Part shown: one piece after another, positions 24,799 to 35,031 of the stretch
How positions within the stretch are numbered: the stretch's first letter is position 1
Layout of the letters: every line of letters starts with the position of its first letter
DNA from: an uncultured Paracoccaceae bacterium
Lineage (GTDB): Bacteria > Pseudomonadota > Alphaproteobacteria > Rhodobacterales > Rhodobacteraceae
NCBI GenBank assembly: GCA_937916485.1
Contig: CALFSV010000049.1
Location: 1-55,231 of the forward strand
DNA length: 55,231 nt
Direction of reading: 5' to 3'
The notes under the pieces: model-generated
Told to the model about the DNA's origin: nothing
The model's input: only the letters and a program-made list of their open reading frames with translations
Database searches by the model: none
Program-made: the position numbers and the translations under genes

Positions 24799-25851
24799 AT
24801 GCCAACAACCTTTACCTCTCTTGCCCAGCTGCGCGACCATGGCTTTGACACGGTCATCGACGTTCGTTCGCCATCGGAATACGCCGAGGACCACGTGCCG
24901 GGGGCGATCAACCTGCCCGTCCTGTCGGATGCAGAGCGGGCCGAGGTCGGGACGATCTACAAACAGGACAGCCCGTTCACCGCCCGCAAACGCGGCGCGG
25001 CGCTGGTTGCCCGCAATGCCGCCGACCATATCGAACAGAGCCTGTCGCACCATGGTGGTGGCTGGAAACCCCTAGTCTACTGTTGGCGGGGTGGCCAACG
25101 GTCCGGGTCCTTTACCGGTATCCTGCAACAGATCGGTTGGCGGGCCGATACCGTAAAGGGCGGCTATCAGACCTACCGCAAGCTGGTGCAGACCGCGCTA
25201 TACGAAACACCTCTCCCCCACCGACTGATCCTTCTGGATGGCAATACCGGGACCGCCAAGACCGATATCCTGGGTCATCTGGACCAGCTTGGCGTCCAGA
25301 CCCTCGACCTCGAAGGCATGGCGGGACATCGCGGATCGCTTTTGGGTAGCACGCCCGCAGGGCAACCCAGCCAAAAGGGGTTTGAGACCCGGCTGGCCAT
25401 CGCGCTGGGGGATCTGGACCCCGGCAGGCCGGTGGTGGTTGAAGCCGAAAGCTCCAAGATCGGGCGTCTTATCGTGCCGCCACAGCTCTGGGCCATCATG
25501 CGCGAGGCAGCCAGGATCGAGGTTTCGGCCCCCCTCGCCGCGCGCGCGACCTACCTGACCGGGGCCTATGCGGACATCATCGCCGACCCCGACCGGCTGG
25601 CCCAGCGCCTGCAACCTCTGCGTGTCCATCGCGGGCACGAGATGGTGGACGGCTGGCTAAAGCTGCTGCAGGGCGGACGGTTTGAGGATCTGGCTACCGC
25701 GCTTATGGCCCAGCACTATGACCCGGCATATTCCAAGTCGCGCGACGTCCACGAACACGAGGTCATCGCAACTTTGGACACCGACAAGCTGGACAATGCG
25801 GGTCAGGCCCAGCTTGCCAGCCGGATCGCAAAGCTGATCAGCGAAAGGTAA
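24799..25851 (+). CDS. mnmH: tRNA 2-selenouridine synthase MnmH
   Basis: 350-aa enzyme that uses selenophosphate to turn 2-thiouridine at tRNA position 34 (Lys, Glu, Gln) into 2-selenouridine. An N-terminal rhodanese domain starts TVIDVRSPSEYAEDHVPGA and carries catalytic C95 in VYCWRGGQRSGS. It is followed by a P-loop, GNTGTAKT, at 148-155, in a form with Ala in place of the second Gly. Its 3' end overlaps that of selD by 14 bp in convergent orientation; SelD makes its selenium donor. No good Shine-Dalgarno precedes the ATG. Confidence 0.93.
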   Translation: MPTTFTSLAQLRDHGFDTVIDVRSPSEYAEDHVPGAINLPVLSDAERAEVGTIYKQDSPFTARKRGAALVARNAADHIEQSLSHHGGGWKPLVYCWRGGQRSGSFTGILQQIGWRADTVKGGYQTYRKLVQTALYETPLPHRLILLDGNTGTAKTDILGHLDQLGVQTLDLEGMAGHRGSLLGSTPAGQPSQKGFETRLAIALGDLDPGRPVVVEAESSKIGRLIVPPQLWAIMREAARIEVSAPLAARATYLTGAYADIIADPDRLAQRLQPLRVHRGHEMVDGWLKLLQGGRFEDLATALMAQHYDPAYSKSRDVHEHEVIATLDTDKLDNAGQAQLASRIAKLISER

Positions 25852-28000
25852 CCCCTGGCGCGCCGGCGACGATCTTGCCAATCCGAACCGCAGGGTAGCC
25901 TGCCGCCTGCAGGGCCTCTAGGATATGCTCCGCCTCTGTCACTGTCACAGCGGCCAACAACCCTCCCGCCGTCTGCGGATCGAACATCAACGCGCCCCGG
26001 GCACCCTTCGCCCCAAAGACGGGCCCTGCACCCGAGCGATTGTCGGGCAGGATAGTCGAGGCGACGCCCTGCTCGGCCAGTTCAAGCGCGCCGGGCAGCA
26101 GGGGGACATCGGCCAACCGGACCTCTGCCGCAACGCCCGAGGCCTCGCAGATCCCCGCCAGATGCCCGGCAAGGCCGAAACCTGTCACATCTGTCATCGC
26201 ATTGGCGGTTTCCAGAATGCGGCTGGCCTCACCCTGCGAGGCCGCCATCGCGGCATAGGCACCCACCACGACCACCCCGCTGGCCTTGCCCTGCATTTCA
26301 GCCGCAAGGATGACGCCGGACCCGATCGGCTTGGTCAGGATCAGAATATCACCGGGTCGCGCCCCCGCGATGGTGATGGGGTCCTGTTCACACAGGCCTG
26401 TCACGGTAAACCCGATGGTCAGTTCCGACCCCATCGATGAATGGCCACCAATAATGGCCGCCCCTGCATTCCCCATGACCTTTGCAGCCGTCGACATCAC
26501 CTCGGCCAGGGTCCGCTCCTGCAAGGTGGCGGTCATCCGGGGCAGGATAACGGTGGCAGTGGCCGCCTGCGGCGTGGCCCCCATCGCCCAGACATCGCCC
26601 AGCGCATGAATGGCCGCGATCCTCGTCATAAGGACCGGGTCGTCCGTCACGGCTCGCAGGTGGTCTGTCGACACAACCAGCCGCACGCTGCCCATGCGCA
26701 GCATCGCCGCGTCATCGCCTGCAACGGCTTCTATATCAGCGCGGCGGGCGGGGGGCAGGCTATTAAGGGCGTTGCGCAACGCCCCTCGCCCAACCTTGGC
26801 CCCGCAACCACCGCACATGGGTGCGTCGCCCAGCGCCTCTTTCAGCCCTGCCGCACGCGTCGTGGGCAGGCTCGGCCCCTCCATAAAGGGCAGGTCTGAA
26901 AGCTTGCCCATGAACACCCGATCGATCCGGTCCTTCCAGCGCCAGAGTATCGGGCCGCTAAAGGCGCGCCCCCATTTCTCGGCCAGTGCCGATTTCTCAC
27001 CCAGTGAGATCAGCTTGAGGTAATCGCGCTGCGGCTGGTAGCGGCGCATCTGCCCACCCGACAGGGCAGCAACAAGATTGTCGAGCAGGACCGGCGCCTG
27101 CCGAACGGCAAACACCCCGGCCTTTGGGCGCGGGTTGTCGCTCAGGTGAGCGCAATCGCCAGCGGCAAAGATGGCAGGATCACTGGATTGCAGGGTCCAG
27201 TTGACCGAGATGAACCCTTCATGCAGGTCAAGGCCAGTCTTTGTCAGCCACCCAAACGGCAGGGCACCCGCTGCGCCGGCGGTAAAGTCCGACAGGATGT
27301 GGCGGCCATCCTCCAGCAGCACATGATCTGCCGCTACAGTAGCCACCGGCGTGTTCTCGTGCACCGTCACACCCAGTGCCTCAAGCGCCTGCAAGAGGCG
27401 CTGGCGCCCCGGTCTGGTCGCCTCGGACAGGGCAGCACTGCGGTCGATCAGGCTGACCTCTGCCTCTCGACCGTCGGTCCGCAGGGCATGGGCCATCGCC
27501 ATCGCCAACTCGGCCCCGGCAACGCCGCCGCCTATGACGGCCACGCGGGCCGGGCCCGATCCGGCCCTAAACGCCGCCCAACGCTTGCCAAACGGGGTGA
27601 GTGGTTTGGCAGGGATGCCGTATTGCGCGAAACCGGCAAGGGCGGGCATCGCCGAGGTGATTCCGATGTCGATAGACGCCACATCAAACGCGATCGGTGG
27701 TCGGCCGGGCACATGGATATTGCGGGCCGTGAGGTCGATCCCATCCACGGCACCTAGTATCAGCCGCGCCCCGGCAAAACGCGCCAGTTTCACAAGGTCG
27801 ATCCCCAGATCCTCGCGCCCATAGTGTCCGGCGACAAAGCCTGGGAGCATCCCTGAATAGGCCGCCGTCGGCTCGGGATTGATCAATGTCAGACGCGCGC
27901 CGGCAAGGGGCTGCATCCCCCAACGACGCAGCACAAGGGCGTGGGTATGGCCACCGCCAATCAGCACCAGGTCGCGGGTCAGGGGAAAGGCGTTTTGCAT
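25838..28000 (-). CDS. selD: fused NAD(P)H dehydrogenase-like / selenide,water dikinase
   Basis: 720-aa fusion. Residues about 1-370 are an FAD/NAD(P)-binding oxidoreductase domain (LVLIGGGHTHA, VAVIGGGVAGAELAMAMA, FAAGDCAHL). From about 385 on is SelD, with the catalytic loop MCGGCGAK (C399, K402; Cys rather than Sec) and GDDAAMLRMG. SelD makes selenophosphate from selenide and ATP. The fused oxidoreductase presumably delivers reduced selenium. ATG 28000 follows AAAGGGGCAC; an extension to 28207 is antisense to the next gene. Convergent 14-bp overlap with mnmH. Confidence 0.93.
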   Translation of the reverse strand: MQNAFPLTRDLVLIGGGHTHALVLRRWGMQPLAGARLTLINPEPTAAYSGMLPGFVAGHYGREDLGIDLVKLARFAGARLILGAVDGIDLTARNIHVPGRPPIAFDVASIDIGITSAMPALAGFAQYGIPAKPLTPFGKRWAAFRAGSGPARVAVIGGGVAGAELAMAMAHALRTDGREAEVSLIDRSAALSEATRPGRQRLLQALEALGVTVHENTPVATVAADHVLLEDGRHILSDFTAGAAGALPFGWLTKTGLDLHEGFISVNWTLQSSDPAIFAAGDCAHLSDNPRPKAGVFAVRQAPVLLDNLVAALSGGQMRRYQPQRDYLKLISLGEKSALAEKWGRAFSGPILWRWKDRIDRVFMGKLSDLPFMEGPSLPTTRAAGLKEALGDAPMCGGCGAKVGRGALRNALNSLPPARRADIEAVAGDDAAMLRMGSVRLVVSTDHLRAVTDDPVLMTRIAAIHALGDVWAMGATPQAATATVILPRMTATLQERTLAEVMSTAAKVMGNAGAAIIGGHSSMGSELTIGFTVTGLCEQDPITIAGARPGDILILTKPIGSGVILAAEMQGKASGVVVVGAYAAMAASQGEASRILETANAMTDVTGFGLAGHLAGICEASGVAAEVRLADVPLLPGALELAEQGVASTILPDNRSGAGPVFGAKGARGALMFDPQTAGGLLAAVTVTEAEHILEALQAAGYPAVRIGKIVAGAPGVTFR

Positions 28001-28046
28001 GTGCCCCTTTACCCTGCGCCCAAGGCGACCGCTATTCAAAGTTTTG

Positions 28047-28604
28047 CTACGGTGACAGCCATTGTCCGGTCCAACCGTCATCCCGCCGATACATGGCGCG
28101 ACGGTGGACGGGTCCCAGATGAACCGCGTCGATAGTCTGGACGGTGCAGCGCAGGACCGCAAAGCTCGCCGGATCGGGGGTCTTGTCATAGCCCAGCGCC
28201 CGGGCAATCGGCGTCCCGGGCGGCGGGGTCACCCCATAGCTTTGGCGCGAATGGTCGGGCACACGGGCCCAAAGGGCGGCAACCTCGGCACCGCTCTGGA
28301 TCTCGACGCTCAGGCTTAGCCGGATCTGAAGCCGGTCCTCGGCCTCCCAGACATGCAGGGCGGCGCGGGGCAAGTTCCGTAGACTGACGATCTTGTCCGA
28401 GAACAGATCGGTATGCGCCTCAACCGTACCAACCTTTTCATCGGCGGCGCGAAGGACTACTGTCCGCGCCTCGGGCCAGCCATCAGGGCTATGCGTGGCA
28501 AGCACAGGATGCCGGGCGGCGGCATCGCGGTCAGCGACACCTTGCAGCAGGTGATGCCAAACATGCGCCCGCAAGCCATCAAGCGTTTCGAACCAGTCAT
28601 TCAT
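28047..28604 (-). CDS. pyridoxamine 5'-phosphate oxidase-like FMN-binding protein
   Basis: 185-aa split-barrel protein of the PNPOx family (Alr4036-like). ARTVVLRAAD and HTDLFSDKIVSLRNLPRAALHVW mark the flavin-binding barrel, and VPDHSRQSYGVTPPPGTPI is a family-specific loop. It lacks the full PdxH substrate motif, so vitamin B6 synthesis is not claimed. Start overlaps the end of the AttH-like gene by 8 bp, so it is probably the last gene of that operon, 46 bp before selD. Confidence 0.82.
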   Translation of the reverse strand: MNDWFETLDGLRAHVWHHLLQGVADRDAAARHPVLATHSPDGWPEARTVVLRAADEKVGTVEAHTDLFSDKIVSLRNLPRAALHVWEAEDRLQIRLSLSVEIQSGAEVAALWARVPDHSRQSYGVTPPPGTPIARALGYDKTPDPASFAVLRCTVQTIDAVHLGPVHRRAMYRRDDGWTGQWLSP

Positions 28605-29631
28605 AGCCTGTCATCTCCAGATATCCCCGGCCCGAATGGCTGCCATTTACCACGACCGGGCCTTCCCAATAGGGCACGCTTACATCCATCCAGGCGGCTT
28701 CGTTCAGCGCCTCGACTGTCACATCGATCCCCCTGTCGGGCAGGCGAACCTGCCATCGGGTTGGGATCTGACGGCCTGCTACCGTGCTTTGTGACAGCGG
28801 CTCTGCCTGAAAGGCGCCATCGGGATAGGCTGTCGTTTGCCCATCCGGTGCGATCCATGTGGCGGCGGTAAACGTGTCGTCCCCGCGCAGGGCAAACCCC
28901 ATCATGCGGGCACCATCGTCAAACACAAGGCTGAACCAGTCCCATCCGGTCTGATCCGAGGCCAGAGGCTGCGACGACCATTCCCGATCCAGCCAGGCCT
29001 GCCCCGTCACCGGCACCTCGCCTTCTGGGAGGACAAGGGTGCCTGCGATGTCGAAGAAGGGTTGCGAATAGTAGTAGCTGGCCTGCCCTGCCACCGACTT
29101 TACCGAATAGCCCGCATCGCCTTGCAGGACGAGCGGCCCATTGGCCGTCAGGCCCATGTCATAGGCAAAGTCCGGCCCCGTCGCGGTCAGCCGCATCTCT
29201 TCAAACGTATCGCCTGCCATTTGCCAGTCGTCGATCCAGGCGGCAAAGGGGGCGGCTGTCACCCCCGCCTGCCCGACCCCGCCCCGGGCCAGCCGTTCCG
29301 TCACAAAGTGCCGGTCGGGGGTCGTGACGGCGGCATGGCCCATCCACAATTGCGGGGCATCCCACCCCGCGCCCGCCTCCGGGGCGAGGGCCGAGCGGAA
29401 CAGGGTCCATTGCAGGCCATAGGGCGTGCCGTCAGGCCCGGTCAGGGTCGCCGTCAGATACCACCATTCGATGCGATAGTCAGGATGCGGTCCGTGATCG
29501 GCCGGAAAGGTCAATGGCACCCCACGTTCGGGCACGGCAAAACCGTCGCCAGTTAAGCCCAATCCGGCAAAGCCCTGCGCTTGCGCGGCAAAGGGCAACC
29601 ACAGCAGCAACAAGACCACCCTAACGTTCAT
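28597..29631 (-). CDS. AttH/CrtC-like secreted lipocalin-fold protein
   Basis: 344-aa exported protein of the COG5621 'predicted secreted hydrolase' family. A signal peptide (VLLLLWLPFAAQAQ) ends near residue 20. The double-lipocalin core has HPDYRIEWWYLTATL, LQWTLFRSALAP, the AWLDREWSS motif and GWDWFSLVFDDG. Relatives include carotenoid 1,2-hydratase CrtC and AttH; the chemistry here is unknown. ATG 29631 lies 11 bp inside the permease 3' end. It is probably the partner of the LolD/FtsX-type transporter, acting on a lipid or lipoprotein-like cargo. Confidence 0.8.
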   Translation of the reverse strand: MNVRVVLLLLWLPFAAQAQGFAGLGLTGDGFAVPERGVPLTFPADHGPHPDYRIEWWYLTATLTGPDGTPYGLQWTLFRSALAPEAGAGWDAPQLWMGHAAVTTPDRHFVTERLARGGVGQAGVTAAPFAAWIDDWQMAGDTFEEMRLTATGPDFAYDMGLTANGPLVLQGDAGYSVKSVAGQASYYYSQPFFDIAGTLVLPEGEVPVTGQAWLDREWSSQPLASDQTGWDWFSLVFDDGARMMGFALRGDDTFTAATWIAPDGQTTAYPDGAFQAEPLSQSTVAGRQIPTRWQVRLPDRGIDVTVEALNEAAWMDVSVPYWEGPVVVNGSHSGRGYLEMTGYE

Positions 29632-32014
29632 TCGAAAAAACCTTGAGCAGGGCGGCAGGCGGCGTCCGGGCCAGTTTGCGCGCAGGCCAAAGCGCCGCAA
29701 GAAGGGCCGCCCCCAGCGCGAAAAGGGTCAGCCGGGCATAGTCGCCGGGGAACAGGAACATCGGCAAGCGCCAGCCAAAGGCCTCTACATTCACCACCGC
29801 CAAAAGAACCCAGGCGAGCGCGAGACCAAGCGGCAAGGCCATCAGCGTGGTCAGCACCGCCAGCAGGATTGCACGGGCCACCTCGAACCGCCCAAGCGCC
29901 TTTCGGGTCAGCCCCAGCGCCCAGACTGGCGCAAGCTGCGGGACGCGCAGGGCGGCTAGGGTCAGAAGGCTCATCAGGATGGCAAAGGCGGCCACGGCAA
30001 GCGTCAGGACGTTGAGGGCGGTCGTGACCGTGAACGTCCGGTCGAAGACCTCAAGCGAGAACGCCTTGATGGCTGCCTGATTAATCATCGCGCCCTCGGC
30101 CAGTCCGAAGTCGTCACGCAGGGTGCTGCGCAGATCCGCAACGTCCTCGGGCGGCAGGCGCAGGCCGAACCGAAGGGGCGCGATATCGGGGTAAAGGGTG
30201 CGGAACAGCGCTTCGGTCAGGATGACCTGGCCGACCGGGTTTCCATAGTCGCCATAGACCCCCACGATGGGCAGGGCCGTGTCGGTGGCCACAGCCACCG
30301 AGTCCCCCAGCCTCAGACCCGCCCGGCGGAACAGTTGTTCGTTAACAAGAACGCCTTCGCCCCGGGCCAGCCGGTCCCAGGGGTCTGTTACAGCCTCCAG
30401 AAACTGCCAGTTGTCGCGGTAGGTGGCATCATCGCGGGCGGCATAAAGTTCAGCCGGGAGGCCCGCCACCGTTCGGTCGACCGAGATCAGGGGCAAAACG
30501 GCCCGGACGCGAGGGGTGACGAAGCTGACCAACGCCTCTGCCTTAGCGTCATCGGCAGCACTGACGTAAAGCTCTGAGGCCAGCCGTTGGTCAAGAAATC
30601 CGGTGAAGGTCAGCCGAAAGGACGACACCATCGTCGACACACCAACATTGGCCGCCATCGCCAGCAGCAAGGCCATGAGGGCCAGGGACAGGCCCGGCAG
30701 TTGCTGGCGGGTGTCGGCCCAGAACCATTGGACAAGGCCAGGGCGCGACAGCCGCTCTCCCAGTCCCAGAACAAGATCAAGCACTACAGGCAGGGCAAGC
30801 GCCGCACCAATCAGCAGGGCGGCCAAAAGGCCAAACCCGGCTGCCAACCCCTCGCCCCAAAGGGTCAAACCGGCAGCGATGACCAACAAGAGGGCCGCCA
30901 GCGCAGCCTGCCAGAGCCGCCCCTGTCCGGCCGCCATCGCCCAGGCGCGCGGTTGGGCTGACGCCAGAAGCGGCATCCGCCAAAGCCGGTAAAGGGCAGC
31001 ACCGGCGGCCAGTCCCGTCCCGCCCACCGCGATGGCCAGACCAGAGAGCCACCAGACGGGACGCAGCGACAGGGTGCCCCCCACATCGGCCCCGTAAAGC
31101 CCGCGCAAGGTCGCCGCCACGTCGGGCAGCAAGGCTGCCGCGATCAGGTAGCCAATCCCGACGCCAATCACGCCAGCCAGCAGGGCAAATGCCAGCAGTT
31201 CAGCCACGATAAGTGCCATCAGCCGCCCCAGTGGCACGCCAAGAGCCCGCAAGGTCCGCACCATGCTGCGCCGCTCTTCGAACGCCAGCCCAATGGCGCC
31301 GTTCACGATAAATATACCAACCGCAAAGCTAAGAAGGCCAAAGGCGGTGAGGTTAAGGTGGAAGCTATCGGTCAGGCGACCGACATCCGACCCACCTTCT
31401 GCAGCGCGGCGGCTCAGGTCGGGGGCAACCTCGGACAATGGACGTTGTATCAAGGGCTGGACCGGGGCGACGAGCAGGCGATTGACCGCCCCCTCCTGCC
31501 CAAGCAGCCGTTGCGCAAGACCGATGTCGGTGATGGCCGTTCCGGGGGCGACATCATTGGCCACGATGAGGTCAGCCCCGGTATCGTCCAACGCCTCCAG
31601 CACTTCGGCCCGCCCAAAAAGCTGGCCCGGCCCAGAGAGAAACGCGCCAATGCCAGCCCCTTCGGAAAGGGTAACGGGACCCAGCCCGCCCGGCGCTGTA
31701 AGAGGCTCAAGGCCCACGACACGCACCCCCTGCAACCGCCCCTCAACCACCGGGCTGACCAGCCAACCAGCACGACGCAGGGCGATGTAGGTGTCTTGCG
31801 CGATCACTCCACCGTCGCTGGCGACCAGCTGATCAAACTGCGCCTCACCCAAGGTGGCAGCAGCGGCATCATAGCTTGCCCGCGCCTCGGCGTTGATAGC
31901 CTGAACGCCAGACCAAAGGGCGGTGGCCAGGGCCAACCCGGCCAAAAGGGTGAACAGCTGCACCGGATTGCGCCACCAATGCGAGGTCAGCGCCGACAAG
32001 ACGACCCGCGTCAT
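29621..32014 (-). CDS. FtsX-like ABC permease, two-domain
   Basis: 797-aa inner-membrane protein with two FtsX/MacB-core units. Helices occur near residues 18-35, 245-270, 290-315, 345-365, 395-430 and three close to the C terminus. A large periplasmic domain follows the first helix and another lies at about 490-680. The C-terminal ALWPARKLARTPPAALLKVF is typical of this family. ATG 32014 overlaps the ATPase stop (ATGA). Such mechanotransmission transporters move lipoproteins or lipids rather than pump across the membrane. Confidence 0.87.
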   Translation of the reverse strand: MTRVVLSALTSHWWRNPVQLFTLLAGLALATALWSGVQAINAEARASYDAAAATLGEAQFDQLVASDGGVIAQDTYIALRRAGWLVSPVVEGRLQGVRVVGLEPLTAPGGLGPVTLSEGAGIGAFLSGPGQLFGRAEVLEALDDTGADLIVANDVAPGTAITDIGLAQRLLGQEGAVNRLLVAPVQPLIQRPLSEVAPDLSRRAAEGGSDVGRLTDSFHLNLTAFGLLSFAVGIFIVNGAIGLAFEERRSMVRTLRALGVPLGRLMALIVAELLAFALLAGVIGVGIGYLIAAALLPDVAATLRGLYGADVGGTLSLRPVWWLSGLAIAVGGTGLAAGAALYRLWRMPLLASAQPRAWAMAAGQGRLWQAALAALLLVIAAGLTLWGEGLAAGFGLLAALLIGAALALPVVLDLVLGLGERLSRPGLVQWFWADTRQQLPGLSLALMALLLAMAANVGVSTMVSSFRLTFTGFLDQRLASELYVSAADDAKAEALVSFVTPRVRAVLPLISVDRTVAGLPAELYAARDDATYRDNWQFLEAVTDPWDRLARGEGVLVNEQLFRRAGLRLGDSVAVATDTALPIVGVYGDYGNPVGQVILTEALFRTLYPDIAPLRFGLRLPPEDVADLRSTLRDDFGLAEGAMINQAAIKAFSLEVFDRTFTVTTALNVLTLAVAAFAILMSLLTLAALRVPQLAPVWALGLTRKALGRFEVARAILLAVLTTLMALPLGLALAWVLLAVVNVEAFGWRLPMFLFPGDYARLTLFALGAALLAALWPARKLARTPPAALLKVFSNER

Positions 32015-32679
32015 GCCCCCCCCTCAACCACGGCACCTGCCCTCAGGTGCAGGCGGCGACCAAGACGGGCGGCAAGCCGACCGGAATGGGTCACCATCAT
32101 CAGCGCGGCACCGCTTTCAGCGACCAGTTCCAGCATCAGGTCCATGACCTCATCCGCTGTCGCCTCGTCAAGGTTGCCGGTCGGTTCGTCCGCAAGCACC
32201 AGTCGGGGCCGGGCGACAAGGGTGCGGGCAATGGCAACACGCTGTTGCTGGCCGCCCGAAAGCTGTTCAGGGTATTTGGCCAGATGCGGGGTCAGGCCCA
32301 TGCGGTTGGCGAGAGCCGCCGCGCCATCCGCGTCATAGATCCCAGCCAGTCGGGCCTGGAAGGCGATGTTGTCAACCACGCGCAGCGACGGGATCAGGTT
32401 GAACTGTTGAAACACCACCCCAACAACCGACCGGCGCAGGGCCGCGCGGCCGCTATCTTCGAGGCGGGCGATGTCCTGCCCTTCGATCACGATGGCCCCG
32501 CCGTCGGGTGTGTCCAGACCACCGATCAGGTGCAACAGAGTGCTTTTGCCGCTTCCGGATTCACCGGTCAGGGCCAGCGTCTCGCCTTGCCCAAGCGCAA
32601 GTGAAATGTCGCGCAGAACCGTCACCGGTCCTTCGGCGCCGGGATAGGTTTTGGTCAGATGATCAACAGTCAGCAGCAT
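32011..32679 (-). CDS. LolD/MacB-type ABC ATPase
   Basis: 222-aa ATPase with Walker A GESGSGKST, VVFQQFNLIPSLRVVDNI, signature LSGGQQQRVAIA, Walker B LVLADEPTGNLDE and MMVTHSGRLAARL. The EPTGNLD form marks the LolD/MacB/FtsE group. ATG 32679 follows GAGGACC; an ATG at 32691 is possible but has no such site. First gene of the ATPase-permease-AttH-PNPOx run. Confidence 0.9.
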   Translation of the reverse strand: MLLTVDHLTKTYPGAEGPVTVLRDISLALGQGETLALTGESGSGKSTLLHLIGGLDTPDGGAIVIEGQDIARLEDSGRAALRRSVVGVVFQQFNLIPSLRVVDNIAFQARLAGIYDADGAAALANRMGLTPHLAKYPEQLSGGQQQRVAIARTLVARPRLVLADEPTGNLDEATADEVMDLMLELVAESGAALMMVTHSGRLAARLGRRLHLRAGAVVEGGA

Positions 32680-32757
32680 TGCGGTCCTCATGGTCCGAAC
32701 AGAGGTAAGGCAAACGGCCCTGACGGAAACCTGCTGTGACGCAATTCGCAGCGCGGC

Positions 32758-33021
32758 TCAAGCCACCTGACCGAGAGTGGTCGCCCAAATGGCTGATATC
32801 GCAAGAAGAAGCAGGGTCAGGACAATCAGCCGCAGGCGCGGACCCCGCTGGCCAGGATCAATGCCCCATTCCGCCATCGTCCGCAGCGCCATAAGCGGGC
32901 CGGGGAAAACCTGCCCCGTCACCTTCTGGGCCCTTGCCCGAACGTGGAACAACACGGCAAAGATCTGTACGGTCCACAGCAGGAAAACCACACCCTGCAC
33001 CACATGCAAGCCGATCATCAC
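32758..33021 (-). CDS. small two-helix membrane protein, function unknown
   Basis: 87-aa protein with one hydrophobic segment near the N terminus (VVQGVVFLLWTVQIFAVLF) and one near the C terminus (LIVLTLLLLAISAIWATTL), joined by a basic loop. I do not recognise the family. It begins 19 bp after the cysteine-synthase-like gene and is probably cotranscribed with it. Confidence 0.55.
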   Translation of the reverse strand: MMIGLHVVQGVVFLLWTVQIFAVLFHVRARAQKVTGQVFPGPLMALRTMAEWGIDPGQRGPRLRLIVLTLLLLAISAIWATTLGQVA

Positions 33022-33040
33022 AGGTCTTCCCCTTTCCAGT

Positions 33041-33993
33041 TCAGCCCCAGAGATCCGTCGACAGGTACTTCAGCCCGCTGTCACAGATGACGACGCCGAC
33101 TGTTCCCCCCTTTTCCGGCCCGCGCAACAGGTTCAGGGCCGCGGCGACATTCGCTCCCCCGGAAAAGCCGCCAAAGATACCTTCGGTCCGGGCAAGGGTG
33201 CGGGCCATGTCGCGCGCCTCCTGACCTGACACTGTCAGATAGCCGTCGACCGGGGTGTCCTTCAGAAAGGTCAGGTCAGGCATCGCGTAGCCGCCGCCCT
33301 GAATGGGATGTGATCCATCGCTGACCACCTGCCCGGCAAGGGCGGCAGCCCCTTCCGGCTCAACAACATACCCCCGCACGTCCCCCAAAGCCTTCAGACC
33401 CCGGATCGTGCCGGCATAGGTCCCACCCGACCCCGCGAAATCGGCAAAGGCGGTGAGGGTGCCCCCGCTGTCGGCCCAAAGCTCCGGCGCAGTGGTCGCC
33501 TCATGCGCGGCCGGGTTGCCGTGCCGCTGAAACTGGTCGGCCCGAAAGGCGGCGCGGGTCTTTGTGATCTCTGCCGCGGCAACCTCGACCAAGGCAAGAT
33601 CAGTGCCCGATACCTGCCCCGGCACGCTGCCCCGGGCCTGATCGACAAGGACGACCTCTGCACCCAAGGCCGCCATCATCCGCGCCCGCTCGGGCGAATT
33701 GCCCCGGCTCATCACGGCGACAAAGGGGTAGCCCTTGATGGCGCAGACGATGGCAAGGCCGGTGCCCATATTGCCGCTGGTCAGTTCAACCACGGTCTGA
33801 CCGGGGGCCAAAAGGCCCGCCGACTCGGCCTCATTAATCACGCCCAGCGCTGCGCGATCCTTTTTGGACGAACCGGGGTTAAGGTAGTCAAGCTTGGCCA
33901 TGATCCGCCCCTGTACACCCGCCTCTGCAACCAGACGGTCTAGCCAAACGGAAGGGGTGCCACCGATGGCACCAAGGATGGAGTCATGTGCGC

Positions 33994-33997
<4 letters not shown>
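33041..33997 (-). CDS. PLP-dependent cysteine synthase family protein
   Basis: 318-aa beta-replacement enzyme. The PLP lysine lies in [25 protein letters not shown] is the asparagine/substrate loop, and the glycine-rich phosphate loop region is [13 protein letters not shown]. The C-terminal [13 protein letters not shown] is typical of CysK/CBS-type enzymes. It differs from canonical CysK by [10 protein letters not shown] in place of GxTPLV, so it may be a cystathionine beta-synthase-like or specialised form. Its ATG overlaps the tdh stop (ATGA), placing it in the threonine-degradation operon. Confidence 0.85.

Positions 33998-35020
<1,023 letters not shown>

Positions 35021-35031
<11 letters not shown>

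Noticed and set aside
25240..25263. Defective P-loop in MnmH (GNTGTAKT)
   Set aside because: Ala in place of the second Gly appears compatible with the family, and the rest of the protein is intact.
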